Below are positions 8,978 through 21,395 of a DNA stretch of 64,000 nucleotides, piece by piece; the first letter of the stretch is position 1; the number at the start of each line of letters is the position of its first letter. Below the pieces are notes generated by a model, which saw only the letters and a program-made list of their open reading frames with translations, did no database searches and was not told the origin of the DNA. Origin of the DNA: Liolophura sinensis (lineage: Eukaryota; Mollusca; Polyplacophora; Chitonida; Chitonidae); NCBI RefSeq assembly GCF_032854445.1, contig NC_088299.1, forward strand, positions 17,477,608-17,541,607. Reading direction: 5' to 3'. A program made the position numbers and the translations under genes.

Positions 8978-11974
8978 ATGGCCGCGGAGCAAACAGAGGT
9001 TGTAACCGAATCGAACAGGTGTGCGGAGATCGTGTCCGGGCTGTTGAGGACAGAGACGGAGGTGGCCGTGGATGCTGAAGGCGTTAACCTCGGGCGAACC
9101 GGCCCCCTGACGCTACTTCAGGTGGGCACGAGGGACGGGCGGGTGTACCTCTTTGATATCCACAAAAACAAGGTTCTCCTACAGCCAGGTTTTCTTAAAG
9201 ACCTGCTAGAATCGACGAAAATTGTTAAGGTAGGTGAGCTTTTACATCTTGCGGTAATTTGGCCAGATGTGACTGGGCGAATACGTGCTCACAAATAGCG
9301 TTCCCCTATAGGAGAGAGGTGGGGTGGTGTTGTATAAGTGGAAATTGATGTATAGGTCTATGCGTCGAGACATTCGTATCCCAGCGGTCAACCAGTAAGG
9401 ACGTTCCCTGTCAATAACCTCAAGACCAATTCCCAAAACGACATTTAACACACCAAACTACCAAAGACCTAAATTACGAAAATAAGACGGAATCATACAA
9501 AGAGAAGCAGTCAACAGTTTTCAATGATGTGAAATCAGTATTCAAGCCCTGTACCATACTAGAATATAAGTTCTGGATAATAAAATATGCATCTCAGTTG
9601 CGCTTTGATTGTAACTGTTCATATATCCAACGCGGCCACTTAATTCAGCACAATGAATATATGCCCGGGTTTTAAGCGGAATCAGATCACATTGTCAGAG
9701 ATTCGGGAGGCTTTGTCTATATTTACTTACAAGAGAATTATACTCATTGTAAAACTTAAGAAACTTGGAGTGAAGGCGTTTGATAGAATGAACTTGAATG
9801 ACAGAAATCGTCACAAACATACAGGATCTAACAAATGCTACAAGGCGAGCTACACGTATGTACACGCTATATGCAGGACCCTTCGATATTTTGCGGTCCA
9901 AGTAAGGATAATTGAAACTATCCCTCTTGTCATAAAGTCTGCGAGAGAGGAAACAGTGCTGGTCTTTGTACAAATACACGTCCAGATAATACGTACCATC
10001 TGGAGAGTGTGTGATTTAATCCAGCAAAGATGAACATTTATCTTTTACAACCCATGCTATAGATGGTTTGTTTAAAGCTAACAGGTCATCAATACACCGT
10101 TTAGTGAATGAGAGAGATAGGGCCTGGTGAGGATTACTCCTCAGTAGTTTCTGCATATAGTTGTATTCACATGAGAATAGGTATAGGTCCGCCAAAAGCG
10201 GGGCATAATTTGTACCCATCGGAATACCTATACACTGCAGATATATGCTTTCTCCGAATTTCACATGGATTGTATTAATGAGAAATTCAAGCAACTCAAG
10301 CAACGTGGCCATGGAAACATCCCATGAATCTTAAACCTTGTATGTAGTGGAACTGAAGAAGGCTTTGTTGCCACTGACGTTAATTTAACGGTGACTGGTT
10401 TTATTAAGCATCGGTACAATTAGTGATGAAATTCTATCAATTAAATCTGTGTGGAGAATTGTAGTATAGAGTGAAGAAATCGCAGCTAGAGATGTCCTAT
10501 ACTGTGCGTGTATTTGAGCGTCCAGATCTTCAGTGAGACGTTTAGTGAGGCAGATGTTCAGCGTAGCCAACACGTTACTGTTTCTCTAAACAGTATGGAC
10601 GCGTTTTGCAATGTGCAAACGTGGAATGCTATTAAAACGCTTATTTTGAATGGAATGTTAAAAATTTAGAGCACCTAATAGGTGGTGTGTTAAAATAAAA
10701 TTTCCGAATTTGAATTTTAAAAGCGGAGTTCAATTCACGTATCACATACAAGTGTGTGCTATATTTGAAGGACTCTTTCTTGCTGAGAATGATATTGCTC
10801 ATGTTGACGCAATTCACGCTACGTGCGTTTTCTTATTACCGTATAACATGGACTTTTGTTGCATTTTTTTGCAGATAATCCATTCGTGCAGAGGAGATAG
10901 TGCCGCTCTTCGTGCACAGTTCGAGGTCAACCTCCACAATGTATTTGATACGCAGGTAGGCATATGTAAATTTATTTGCTTTATTGGTTTCCTCCCATCA
11001 CAATGCTGGTCGCCATCGCACAAGTGAAATACTCCTGAGTACGGTGTAAAACACGAATCAAATAAATAAATAAATAAATTTACTTCATCGCCGTAATCAA
11101 GAAGTTTTCTTTGCCAGGTGCTAGACGCTCGTCTTGATTTAAAGCCTCAGCGGTATTCGCCAGCTGGTTTTGAGCCTGCAGCCTCAGGCTTATAGCCGAT
11201 TGTCGGGGGGTGGGGGGGGGGGGGTGATAATGACTTGTACAAAATCTAGGCTTACATGTATGTAGTTCGATGCATTAACTGACTGGTGTTTTACCCCATA
11301 CTCAAGAATATTCTACATACACGACGGCGCTCAGTATTTTGGTGGGAGCAAACTAGGACATATTTTTAATAAAATAAATTAATATCATGAGCAAATCGAA
11401 TTGACAGCCAGACAAAGGAAGCACAGTAGCCTTACTCAGCATTTTGCGCATGCGTGTGGCACTAATTAAATTGTTATTGTGTTCTCACCATAAGGTGGCT
11501 CATCTGGAGATTGAGGAGTCAAAGGGCAAACGTCTTCCGGTAGAACTGAAGTTGGCGGATCTGTGCGACATGTATGGAGGAAACTCAGCAGCGTTGGAAT
11601 CCAAAGACGATATTAAGGTCCGTGTCTTTAAATCTTGCACATAAAACAATTCCGAAAACAGACAAAGCAATAATGAAACAATCAAATGTGCCGACCGTTC
11701 AGCCATGTTTTCATGATGATTCATATGTAAACGTATCGTGTTGTTACAGTGTAGTTATTGGTTTAGAAGAGTGGCGAGTACTTCCGTTGGCCAAGTGACA
11801 AGTAAAATAAATGTTAGAGGGTAAGATGCTAAAGAATGTGTTTAATTGTACCTAACAGAAAGCCTGGATGACGACAGCCGGCTATTGGGCGATCCGTCCT
11901 TTGAAACCGGAAATGATCCAGTACGCAGTCGCAGATGTCATTGTTCTCTTTGCTCTATATGACAACCTAATAAG
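8978..11974 (+). CDS. EXD1-like: EXD1/Egalitarian-like DEDDy 3'-5' exonuclease, four coding exons seen
   Basis: Coding exons: 8978-9229, 10875-10955, 11495-11617, 11859-11974. All junctions are GT-AG, the first three in phase 0 and the last donor in phase 2. The 190-residue product so far is an RNase D-type 3'-5' exonuclease domain. Exo I is VAVDAEG (Asp31, Glu33), Exo II is IIHSCRGDSAAL with its Asp, then NVFDTQVAHL, and Exo III is YAVADV (Tyr-x3-Asp). All four DEDDy metal ligands and the Tyr are present, so activity is plausible. The nearest family I know is the EXD1-like group; in mouse and insects EXD1 supports piRNA biogenesis with Tdrd12. Role here is inference. ATG 8978 is chosen because an acceptor lies 32 bases upstream and the frame fits the family N terminus. 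The 3' end is undetermined: an acceptor near 12241 would end the protein after four residues, or further exons lie downstream. Confidence 0.85.
9690..10620 (-). mobile_element. Penelope-like retroelement fossil, reverse transcriptase part
   Basis: Minus-strand pieces match the Penelope-like RT in order: SLYTTI-type motif (about 10385-10573), GIPMGTNYAPLLADLYL with IDDLLALN (about 10016-10312), and the C-terminal RLYDKRDSFN...GPAYSVY region (about 9695-9979). It is truncated at both ends and broken in at least two places, so it is an old, inactive copy. It lies antisense inside intron 1 of the EXD1-like gene. Confidence 0.8.
10970..11085 (+). mobile_element. SINE family 1, 3' fragment
   Basis: GGTTTCCTCCCATCACAATG, then GTACGGTGTAAAACACGAAT and a (AAAT)n tail, all landmarks of the window's SINE family 1. 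It lies in intron 2 of the EXD1-like gene, 15 bases past the donor. Confidence 0.8.
11278..11350 (-). mobile_element. SINE family 1, short 3' fragment
   Basis: GACTGGTGTTTTACCCCATA, CTCAAGAATATTCTAC and ACGACGGCGCTCAG match the SINE 3' half in minus orientation. It also sits in intron 2 of the EXD1-like gene, just after a G-homopolymer at about 11206-11224. Confidence 0.7.
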
Positions 11975-12084
11975 GTAAAACTGTATTGACATTTTGGTTG
12001 AAAACGTTAGACGTCTGTAGTTTAAGATGAAAACTCTTGTCGCTTGTCCTGTTAGATACGATCAATAATATTGCTGTATTTGCA

Positions 12085-12228
12085 CACTCTGCGGAAGTTC
12101 GTGGGTTTCCCCCGGGCTCTGCCTGGTTTCCTCCCACCATAATGCTGGCCGCCGACGTATAAGTGAAACATTCTTGTGTAGGGCGTAAAACACCAATCCA
12201 ATAAATAAATAAATAAATAAATAGATAT
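12085..12228 (+). mobile_element. SINE family 1, 3' part
   Basis: GTGGGTTTCCCCCGGGCTCT, CTCCCACCATAATGCTGG, CGTATAAGTGAAACATTCTT and an (AAAT)n tail. Plus orientation, close to family consensus, located just after the last identified exon of the EXD1-like gene. Confidence 0.85.
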
Positions 12229-12229
12229 T

Positions 12230-13440
12230 TGCACATTATAGCGGACCTAAATGAAGCAGAGAGCTGGAACAGGCTGTCATAAGGAAAGCTCTGATAACCT
12301 CAGCTACAAACTATTACTGGTTCCTTTTTCCTTTTTGGACACGTTATCGCACAATATGAAGAGGATATCTTTCTACATACAGTATACATGTAGCAAGTTT
12401 TTATTTAGAAGACAACGGTAACCGGGACAGGAAACACTAGGGGTTCGGCTATGCATCCATAGTCATTCCGAAGACTTTGAAATTAACAACCTGGGTACAA
12501 TGTACCGTAGCGGGTTTTTCTTCCAATCATTATCACGGTTCAGCTGTAGAGCGATTATATTTCCTTTTTACTCTGAAAGTCTGTGGTGAGTACCAGTTCT
12601 CGTGAACACATTCACCCTCTGGTAGCGCCTTGTGAATTTTGGTACAAACCCTGGGATGATGTAAACATTTACACGAAACTTGTGGAGGCACCGCTACATG
12701 ATTTTGAGTTCCGGGTAGATTCCATTCTTCCTTATTTAAATAATCGGGCCTTCCATATAATAGACTGCAGAAAAACCATGAATTTCAGTGGTGAAATAAA
12801 TATGCATTGATGAAGGTTCAGACAGAATGTTCAGTTCATCATTAAAGAACAACAGTTGTATTTCCCCTGTGTACAAGTACGTTGATGATAAAGATGTGGT
12901 AGTGTATTATATAGCATTATGGTGAACCTATTACCCCTGAAGCTATTCAGTTCCTGTTTTTTTCATCTAGAATTTATAGAGATTCTATCCACACTAACGT
13001 TTAAACACTGCCGAAACTTCCTCTTGAAATACTCTACATTGGCCTATCCCATTAACGTATTCCCTGTGGATCCTAGTGCGTCTGCACTCTTGATACTTCA
13101 CCCAGTGTCTACAGACACTCCATCCACACTAACGTCAAGCGCTGTTCGTGGATCCTAGTGCATCTGCACTTGGGAACTTTAGCTGTCACTGACAACAGAA
13201 CAGTTCTGCTCAGCATCGGCCAAGAACTACAGCTAATGGCATCCAACTTTATGAATTCACACAAACAGTTTCTCACCACTTGTTCAAGACTTTATGGTAG
13301 AATTTTACTGAGTTATTAGATTATATTTTGACTTTAGCACAGATACGTACGATGTGTATTGTTCGGCCTTCGAGACCATCTCATCAATATGGTGGTGGTG
13401 GTAGTTTGATGCACGCCACGATCAGTGCTGAAGCCAAGTA
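12230..13440. other. Spacer between EXD1-like exon 4 and the LINE
   Basis: No secure gene. It may include the final exon of the EXD1-like gene (candidate acceptors near 12241 and 12383). A short direct repeat (GGATCCTAGTGC[GA]TCTGCACT) occurs at about 13069 and 13151. Nothing else is recognised. Confidence 0.4.
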
Positions 13441-16400
13441 GTGTTCATATTAATGCATTATAACATAGAGATGAGAATGAACTATACTCTAAATTTTCTT
13501 CTAGTCCATAGAAGCAGGAACCTTACTGTAGCTTCGAAGGCTCTACCAGACTTCTTTTCCAGGCCTGAAAACATTGCCTGGGCGGGGGTCTGTAATGCCA
13601 GCACAGAGTAGTTCCACATAATAGCGATGTCTCTAGCGAGTATATTGTGGGCATCGGAACAACATATGCTAAATTGTTTCCTCACAAACATCACAAACAC
13701 CCGTATCATGTAAATGAAATCTGTTTGAATAAGAATTCGTTTGAATGTCCCCGGTCCTCAATCTGTTGCATAGGATTTCTGCTCGCCTTGAAGAAAGACT
13801 AACAGATTAGAAACACTGTTATTAAAGTTATGAAAATATCTGCCTTTAGTGGAAGTGTCCGAGACTGAAACGGACACAGACACATATTGAGCCATATGTA
13901 AATGAGACAGCGCTTGTTTCGCTAGCTTGTCCGCCCATTTATTACCTGCAACACTAGAATGGCCTGGGACCCACTCAAAACAGATTTCCACACCTTGGTA
14001 GAATAAACAGGTACATAAATGAAGTATATCAAAAATGATTGTAGAGCCTTTCCTTGGCGTACATTTCTGTAAAGCAAGCATTGCACTTAGAGAATCCGTG
14101 AAGATAATGGCTCTTGCTGGCTTAAAAATCTGCTAAAAAATGCAACGCACACAGAATCCCAGTCAATTCAGCAGTAAATACCGATACTGCATCCATAAGT
14201 CTAAACGCCTTACTGTGGTGAATTCCAGGGACACAAAATGCACAGCCGATTTTGTCAGTATCCGGGCACTTTGAGGCATCTGTAAAAGCCTGTTGATAGT
14301 GGCTCCACGTTCTGGCAATATAATCCCTAGAGAAAAGGGAGACAAATTCTGAGTTATGTGACTTTTTCACTTCTCTGTGTACCGCTTGTAAAATGTTCGG
14401 TAGACGTAACTTCCATGGAGGAAACGCAGGAATAAAATTGTACCAGATTTGAATGCCGGCGATCTGCATTGTGTCGTACATACGTTTCGCTCGTACACTA
14501 AAGGGCTCTCTTTTTTACTGCTTGTACCTTCAAACAGAATATCATAATAGGATGGTCTGAAAATGTCAGTTGCTGAGTTCCCATGTGAAGCCATCAACTC
14601 CAAATTGCAGTGATCGAAACTGTCTTCGAATAAAGAGAGGCCATTCATTACATGTATGTTGAAGTACATTTAAGGGAGTTGTTTTAAGCGAACATGTTAC
14701 AACACAGAGAGCTGAATACTGAATACTGTCAAACTTAGCTTTAACTGAAGCACAGGCAGAATCGTAGACTTCGCATCCATAATCTAACCGTGAACGAATA
14801 AGTGCTCGATACATTAACATTAAACAGTAAGTGTCAGCGCCCCAACATTTCCCAGATATAGCTCTCATCAGATTGAGAGCTTTCTGACATTTTGCTACAA
14901 TGGGATTTACATGAGCATTGCAAGTAAGTTTAGAATCAAACAAACCGCCCAAATAACGAAATGATTGTACAATCTTAACCTCACTACCATTCAGATATAC
15001 CGACATGTAAGGTAGTAACCTCTTGTTTGTGAAAATTACGACTTCTGTCTTAGCTCTTGAAAACTTGAACCCCCATGCTTTACTCCAGGCCGAGATAGAA
15101 TCCAAACCTTCTTGTATGTACCTTCTAGCAAGCAGAAGATTTCTTGTACCATACCATATGACTTTATCGTCTGCAAATAGCGAACGGCTTAAATTAGGAT
15201 TCAACGCTTCGAGGAGGTTTTTTACGGCGATGCTGAAGAGAGTCGGCGATATTACGCACCCCTGGGGCACCCGTTTTCAACAAGAACAGGATGGGAATAG
15301 GTTTTGCCAATACATACCTGAATTAGCCGGTCAGACACAAAACTTTTAACCCAACCAAATAAGTTACCACCAATACCAAGGTCTCTCATCTTCATCAGCA
15401 GGCCGTGTTTCCAGAGCATATCATAAGCTCCCTCGATGTCCAAGAAAACTGCAAAGACGGACTCTTTCTTGGCCAAGGATCTAAGAATGGTTGAGTCAAG
15501 TGTTACAATATGATCAGTGGTGCTTCTGTTAGCTCGAAATCCGCTTTGGGTGGGCGAATAAATGTTGTTTTTAGCCAGAAACCAAACCAACCTGGGATTC
15601 ACCATGGTCTCCATGACTTTACAAAGACAAGACGTCAGTGCAATTGGTCAGTATGATGACGGAAGCGATGCATTTTTTCCAGGTTTGGCAATTGGAACTA
15701 CTGTTTCCCTCTTCCATGCTAAGGGGAAATACATTTTATTCCACACAGAATTGTACAGAACTAACAGAACGTTCAAACATTTGTCTGGCAAGTTGATTGA
15801 GTAACTTATATTGTCTTCTCCGGGAGAAGAGTCTTTCTTAGCTAAAACAGCTTGTTTTAACTCAGGGAGTGAAAACTATTCATTTATTGCCAAATCATCG
15901 AATAATACATTCTCAAAAGAATTGGAGTTTTCCATGTTTTCCTTGTGTTCCAGAAATTCCGGATTGTAGTTAAACATATGCAAAGTCATATCTGCTATAA
16001 CATTGCATTTTTCTTTGTATGTAACGGAACATGTCATATCTGTACTCATTATAGAAATAGTTGAGTGCTTACGATTTCTGCTGACTGCTTTCACCTGGGA
16101 CCACACGGTCTTCAGAGAAGTGCGATTGGTGAGATTTGAGTAACATTTACGCCAGTGTGCTTTCAGTGTTTGTTTAATAACACGCTGTGCAACAGCCTTG
16201 CAACGTTTATATTCAGTGATATCTTCACAGAGACGCGTACGACATGCCCTATTGTTTGTCCGTTTCCTGTCCCTTATAGCTGAGCTGCATTCCTCGTTCC
16301 ACCATAGGACTGGTGTCTTTCCTAGACTAGGCTTCAACTGAGGAATAGATTTCTCAGCTGCAAAGTTGATGGCATCAACAACGTTTGAATTAAAAGTATC

Positions 16401-16715
16401 AATATCATTGTCATATAAATATATATATATATATAAACTTTACATTACCCACTGCCTGTTGTAATTCTACTCCTAACTTTATAGGACTGAAGGTCGCGAT
16501 AGGGACATTACCAACAGCCGACATTAAAACATCCAAGCTGCTATTTATACACTCCTGGCTGACAGTTTTCTCTTTTGGCTTTTTACCTCGAGTATCATTT
16601 TCGCGAGTATCATCTTCGGGAGACCGGCTTCGTTTACTTCCGGCAACAGAAGTTTGAGTTTGAAATATGCCCATGCCTTCCTCTTCCATAATTGGGTTGG
16701 TCACTATATACATGC
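13440..16715 (-). mobile_element. I-clade-type LINE with RNase H, broken and internally deleted
   Basis: Reading right to left on minus: an ORF1 N terminus (MGIFQTQTSVAGSKRSRSPE, 16411-16713), an (AT)n junction at about 16415-16437, then the segment between endonuclease and RT (DAINFAAEKSIPQLKP, LWWNEECSSAI; about 15876-16410). Next come RT motifs (QSGFRANRSTTDHIV, VFLDIEGAYDMLWKHG at 15252-15614; PQGCVISPTLF and FADDKVIW at 14566-15270). RNase H follows (TDASK, TAELTGIL, FEWVPGHSSVAGN; about 13758-14481) and a CCHC knuckle CDVCEE...H...C near 13660. The order fits I/Nimb-type LINEs. The ORF1 C terminus and apurinic endonuclease are absent, lost at the AT junction. Coding sequence is spread over several frames with stops (for example one inside the CCHC motif), so it is a dead copy. 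Family subclade is inference. Confidence 0.85.
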
Positions 16716-18431
16716 ATCAACAAGTGAAGTTAGTACACTGACGGTTATTGGGATATTCCATATTTATATACATACGTACATTGAATCTAATTCTCAGTGC
16801 AAGGGCTGGATAGTTGTGCGTGTGACCCGTGACAGAGCTGGGTCAAATCACGCCCGTATTCTATGGCCTCTCAAACCGGTCCATCTCATCATTATTCATT
16901 CTGACCCTCCTTTTATAGATTTTCAACAAAGTAGGTGGAGCCTAAGTACAGAATCCAGCTCTGTGATTGGCTAACCATGAAAATAGCTGCACGTCAGTCA
17001 CAAACTTGCTAAAATCCTATCATTATCATTAACGTGGAAAATAAGTTTTTCCCTTCAAAGGTTTAAAACCTCTCAAGTAATTTCAGACTTAAAAATCAAC
17101 AATTAAAATCACCAAAAGACGTAATAATTCCGTTTATCCATGACGTTAATAAAACAAAACTAATCTCACATCGACAAGAGCCATGTATGCATAAAAATTA
17201 CCATGAAAATTATGCATGAAACTTACTTACGCGCAAAATGGCAGGCTCAAGAAAACGGTAGGACCTAATTTTCCAGAGTAAACTTCACGAAAAAATGTAC
17301 ATTAAAATGATACCATCATGAGTAAGTACTGCTATCAAACGCTTCCTAGAGTATATCTACCACATACTCAACCATATTTTATCAAATTCAACATTTACAT
17401 TTCAAGGAAAGCATTGCCAAAACAAAGTTTTGAATATCCACAACATCAACAACGTAATGCTAAATTCTTCGACTGATGTAGTTGTTATAACCCCACGAAT
17501 CCTACTCTAAACCGACTTCCAAGACAATTGCTACGTGCGAATCACCACTCACTGCTCTATACCAGCCTCAGAATGATCTCAAGGATAAAACTATGGTTAT
17601 TTCTTGTCCTAAATGTTCCCCCCAAAATGCCTTTAACTACGAATGGGAACTAACAGCAAAGTCTAGTTCTCAAGGACTGACCTAATAAAAGCTCAGCCAA
17701 TGCTACTGTTCAAAACGTCACCAATTATTATCTTTTAACCAGCAAGTGACTATGGCAATCTACATTCATACTAAAAAATATTACTTACAAGAAACCAGAT
17801 CTCTTGTAACTGTAGCAACAACTATTAAATGTCAAATACTATATTGACATTATCAGTCAATCAATAATGGAGATACGCCCATATATACACGAAAGAGGTG
17901 TGGTAATAAGCAACCACAATGATTGAGATATACGTATATCCAGAGTTAAACTCTGCTATAACAAGTCCAATATTGAGTAAAAGTCAAATCCAGTGATGGT
18001 GTCAGTCCCCCGGATACATAAATATATCGGTGAAAGTCCAATGTTCTAGAGTATACTGTCCATAAAAATGTTCCTAAAACGATGGATATAGTATAAGTGT
18101 TACTGTATTGTGAAGTTACTACTCTCTATGTATCTACAGGTATGTTAAGTGTTGTTTAAATGTTAAATTTGTCACAGTACTGTATTCTCGCCTGTCAAAC
18201 GGATATGTCAGATACGGGTCAGGCCAGTGTCAGTATATATCCTGTGATCGCTGGGTGAAGCGTCATAACAACTCTGTTACATAGCTTTTCAGTGAGTCGA
18301 CTGATTATATAATCTGTCATGCAAAAGCAGACAGTGTCGAGATATAATGTAGATGATATCGGCGACGACGGCATCACCACCCACCCCACCCCACACCATC
18401 CCACCCCACTAAACAATCACACAAATATTTT
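16716..18431. other. AT-rich spacer, no gene seen
   Basis: No family is recognised in any frame. There is a tRNA-like or SINE-like scrap at about 16796-16880 (GCTGGGTCAAATCACGCCCG) and a C-rich tract at 18376-18412 just before the next reading frame. Confidence 0.4.
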
Positions 18432-19235
18432 ATGATGATAAAATTTAATATGCCTGTCCTCAGCCTCCTGCACGAGAAAGGATTGTATGGGAAATTCCAG
18501 AAGTCTGTAGATGTGGAGATCGTTGTACAGACGGACTCTGCTGTGGATAAACGTAAACAGGAACTACTAACCAGTACAGTGGATGCTATCCTGAAGGAGA
18601 TAGCCACCAAGTGCGACCGCCGAGAGTACCAGTGTCTGGAGGACCTGAACGAGAACGAGGCTCGCGCCATCGGGTTATGCCGAACTGATCAGATCATCCG
18701 ATCATCGTCCACGTTCAAGAAGATACGGATGCAAAGTGTGGACAAGTTTGTAATGGAGACTGAAGGAAAGATTGCGAACGATCCAATGGCGTGTGAAGTG
18801 TCCGGAGGTCTTTACGGTAAACTGAAAGCCAACGAAAGCGAGTATATCGGCACCGATCTGGGCCGTAGAATAAAGATCCTGTTAAATAGGGTCGGCAAAA
18901 TACAGATGGAACAACTCAAGAGTAAGTACAGTGTGGATACCCCACTGGAATATATCCGCGGCAGCGACTTTGGGCCCATCAGGAGTATCCGGGTTGATGA
19001 GGAGGACAACGCCATTCGGAGGGCATTGTACTACCGAGTAACTGTCCGAGATCTCCTGGTACTGAAAAAACAGTACCAGGAGAACCCCAGAGCTGTGGAG
19101 ATCAACAAGGGTCTACACAACAAGATCCGTTTTCTGGCAACGAGGAGCGGTCATTGTTCACGAGAGCTGAAACATCTGAGCAAAGAGCTGTGGACCACAT
19201 TCGTGCAACGATACGGCAGAGAGCACAAGTACTAA
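18432..19235 (+). CDS. Uncharacterised 267-residue protein with internal repeats
   Basis: An intact frame from ATG 18432 to TAA 19233-19235. An alternative start at 18450 (MPVLSLL) has A at -3 and may be the true one. It has no signal peptide or membrane span, is charged (Lys/Arg/Glu rich) and is probably helical. Three related motifs, KGLYGKF (16-22), GGLYGKL (125-131) and KGLHNKI (226-232), are each followed after about 20 residues by an amphipathic helix (41-60, 145-166, 244-261). Segments before the last two align as well (ANDPMACEVSGG with QENPRAVEINKG). This indicates an old duplication of a unit of roughly 100 residues. I do not recognise the family. It may be a single-exon gene or the last exon of a longer one; no acceptor lies close upstream. 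Length, intactness and internal homology make it the best unknown coding candidate here. Confidence 0.75.
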   Translation: MMIKFNMPVLSLLHEKGLYGKFQKSVDVEIVVQTDSAVDKRKQELLTSTVDAILKEIATKCDRREYQCLEDLNENEARAIGLCRTDQIIRSSSTFKKIRMQSVDKFVMETEGKIANDPMACEVSGGLYGKLKANESEYIGTDLGRRIKILLNRVGKIQMEQLKSKYSVDTPLEYIRGSDFGPIRSIRVDEEDNAIRRALYYRVTVRDLLVLKKQYQENPRAVEINKGLHNKIRFLATRSGHCSRELKHLSKELWTTFVQRYGREHKY

Positions 19236-21395
19236 ACACGTGTAGACTTCTTGGGTTGAAATGGTTACAGGAAAAGACGGCTCGCTAGACAGAGTGCTGA
19301 AGACCATATCTGAGAGTACTTTTAATCATATTTTAGACTTTTAGGGGTTTTACATGTATTCGTAGAGATTTTGGAATTCTGGGGTGGGCTTAGGGTTAGA
19401 CCTATACATTCAAATACTAATATCTCACTTCACGTTTTCCTTCTTCTACATTCACCCACAGGTTAGTTTTAAATGGGTGTAAAAGCTGTTCTAACAGTAA
19501 AAACTGTATTTGGAGAGGAAACACTTTTTATGACATCAAGCATCTAAACACCGGCTGTCCATCCGGTGACCTTGTTCTCACAGCACCCTAGCGGCCCTTG
19601 GTCAGCCAGCTCTCGCTGTTTTAGTGCTGTGCAGCTTTAATGCACTTGGCGTTTCGATCCAGCTTACTCCAATCATTCACCTGCCATAAGTGAAAATATA
19701 ATTGATTATGGCGTTAGACAGCAATCCCATAAATTAAACCGTGTTTGGGAACGGTAGTAACGGCAATAAGCCATAACCCGTCCCGGTAGTTACCTATTAT
19801 AGATAGGCAAACAAAGCATTGCGATAAACAGTTTCTTTTAACATAAATTTACTTTGTGATAAAATATTATGTACTGTGATATATTTTAATCTTTTTTATA
19901 TTGCTTAAGAGGTATATTGCTGCCATATAAAAGATTTATTATATACATATTTGATAAGTGTTATCTTTTTTACTAAATTTATCAAATTTCATTCTAGTTT
20001 TTCTTTTTAAGTTTTAAAAGATCTACATACACTTTGCTTACCTTACATGTTTTATTGATATTTTATCCTGACTTTAAAAGTCTATGTTACTGCAGTAAGT
20101 TTTCAACTTAAGCGTTGTAAAACAGGATTGTCTAACATCAAATACCCGGTATATATATTGTGATCGGAGCTTCTCACTACCAAATAGGCTATACAGAAAC
20201 ATCTCAATCATTCAAGGTCTTAGCGTTGACAGAGCCGAGAAAAATTGGGTATCCTTGCCAGACAACTCCACAACGCCAGATTTCAGTTGAATGTAGGATT
20301 CTCAAACTTTCCAGAGGGCATCTTTCTTCATTTTTTTAAATGTTATTTCACGGAATAAGATCGAAAATGAAACAGTTACACCAAGTAAATGGCTGGTGTA
20401 AGTTTAAATTTATTTACAATCCAACGCGTGGCTATCATACAGAAACGACAAAGAGTCTGTGTCTAAGCCCATTCCTTTCATATATACTGATAACGATGAA
20501 TGAATACATCCGGCATTTTATCCAGACTCTTTGTAATGATATCAGTAACATGGACATGTACTTGAAGGGTCATTTCAGGAGTGTTATCGAACATGTCTGG
20601 CTCATTACTGACCATCACAGAAGCGAGGCGAATTGATATGCTAGTTGATATGAGTAAGATTTAGTCATGGTATTACAAACCATGTCGAACAGTACAGCTG
20701 ATTGTCCTGGCCCAAACCATATTCCCGTCAGCTATATTCTCTGCTAAGTAACTCTGGTCAAAATACACAGCAACCTCTCGTCGCTGTTCACATCAGTGTG
20801 TTATAAGCAGTGCATATATATATGGCAAATGCCTGAGACGTTGAAAAATCCCTTCTGGAATTCTTGGGTTATCAGAAAGGGAAAATGACGCCGCATCCTA
20901 TGTAAATGTTAAAAAATTAAATCCTTGGATAGTAATAAAAAAATAATCAATTTGCGCCGAGTTAGTTTTGTTTGGCTCATTTGTCTTTTTTGCAGACCAC
21001 GGTTGTATTTATTATGTTTTTGAAGTAACAATATTCAAGCACGGTGTAAAAAAGACGCTGACACGCTTGTGCTTTCGCTGACCTTCGTGATAGCCACTTC
21101 AGTAAAGTCCATCTCCCACTGACCACGACTACATTCCCGACTATTTACAACCACCCCAAGTGTTCGCCACCCAGTTGTCGTAGCTCATCGCGGTCACTCG
21201 GCAAACAAAATTCCACGACTGAACACAAGTGTTCAAGACTGTTTCCAGACATAAGCGGAAATGACGTTTTTGACACCTTGACGCCTTGAAGCCATTTCAG
21301 TCATCACCATCACATTTTCTATTTGGCTGGACAAAATGGAATTTCAGTGTGCCTCTCAACATGTGGAGGATCTGACTGGTTGTAGTGCCGCTACA
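19236..21395. other. AT-rich spacer, no gene seen
   Basis: Probably includes the 3' UTR of the 267-residue gene. AT-rich runs occupy 19840-20080. One short unrecognised frame (20340-20636) shows no family features. No repeat landmarks are found. Confidence 0.4.
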
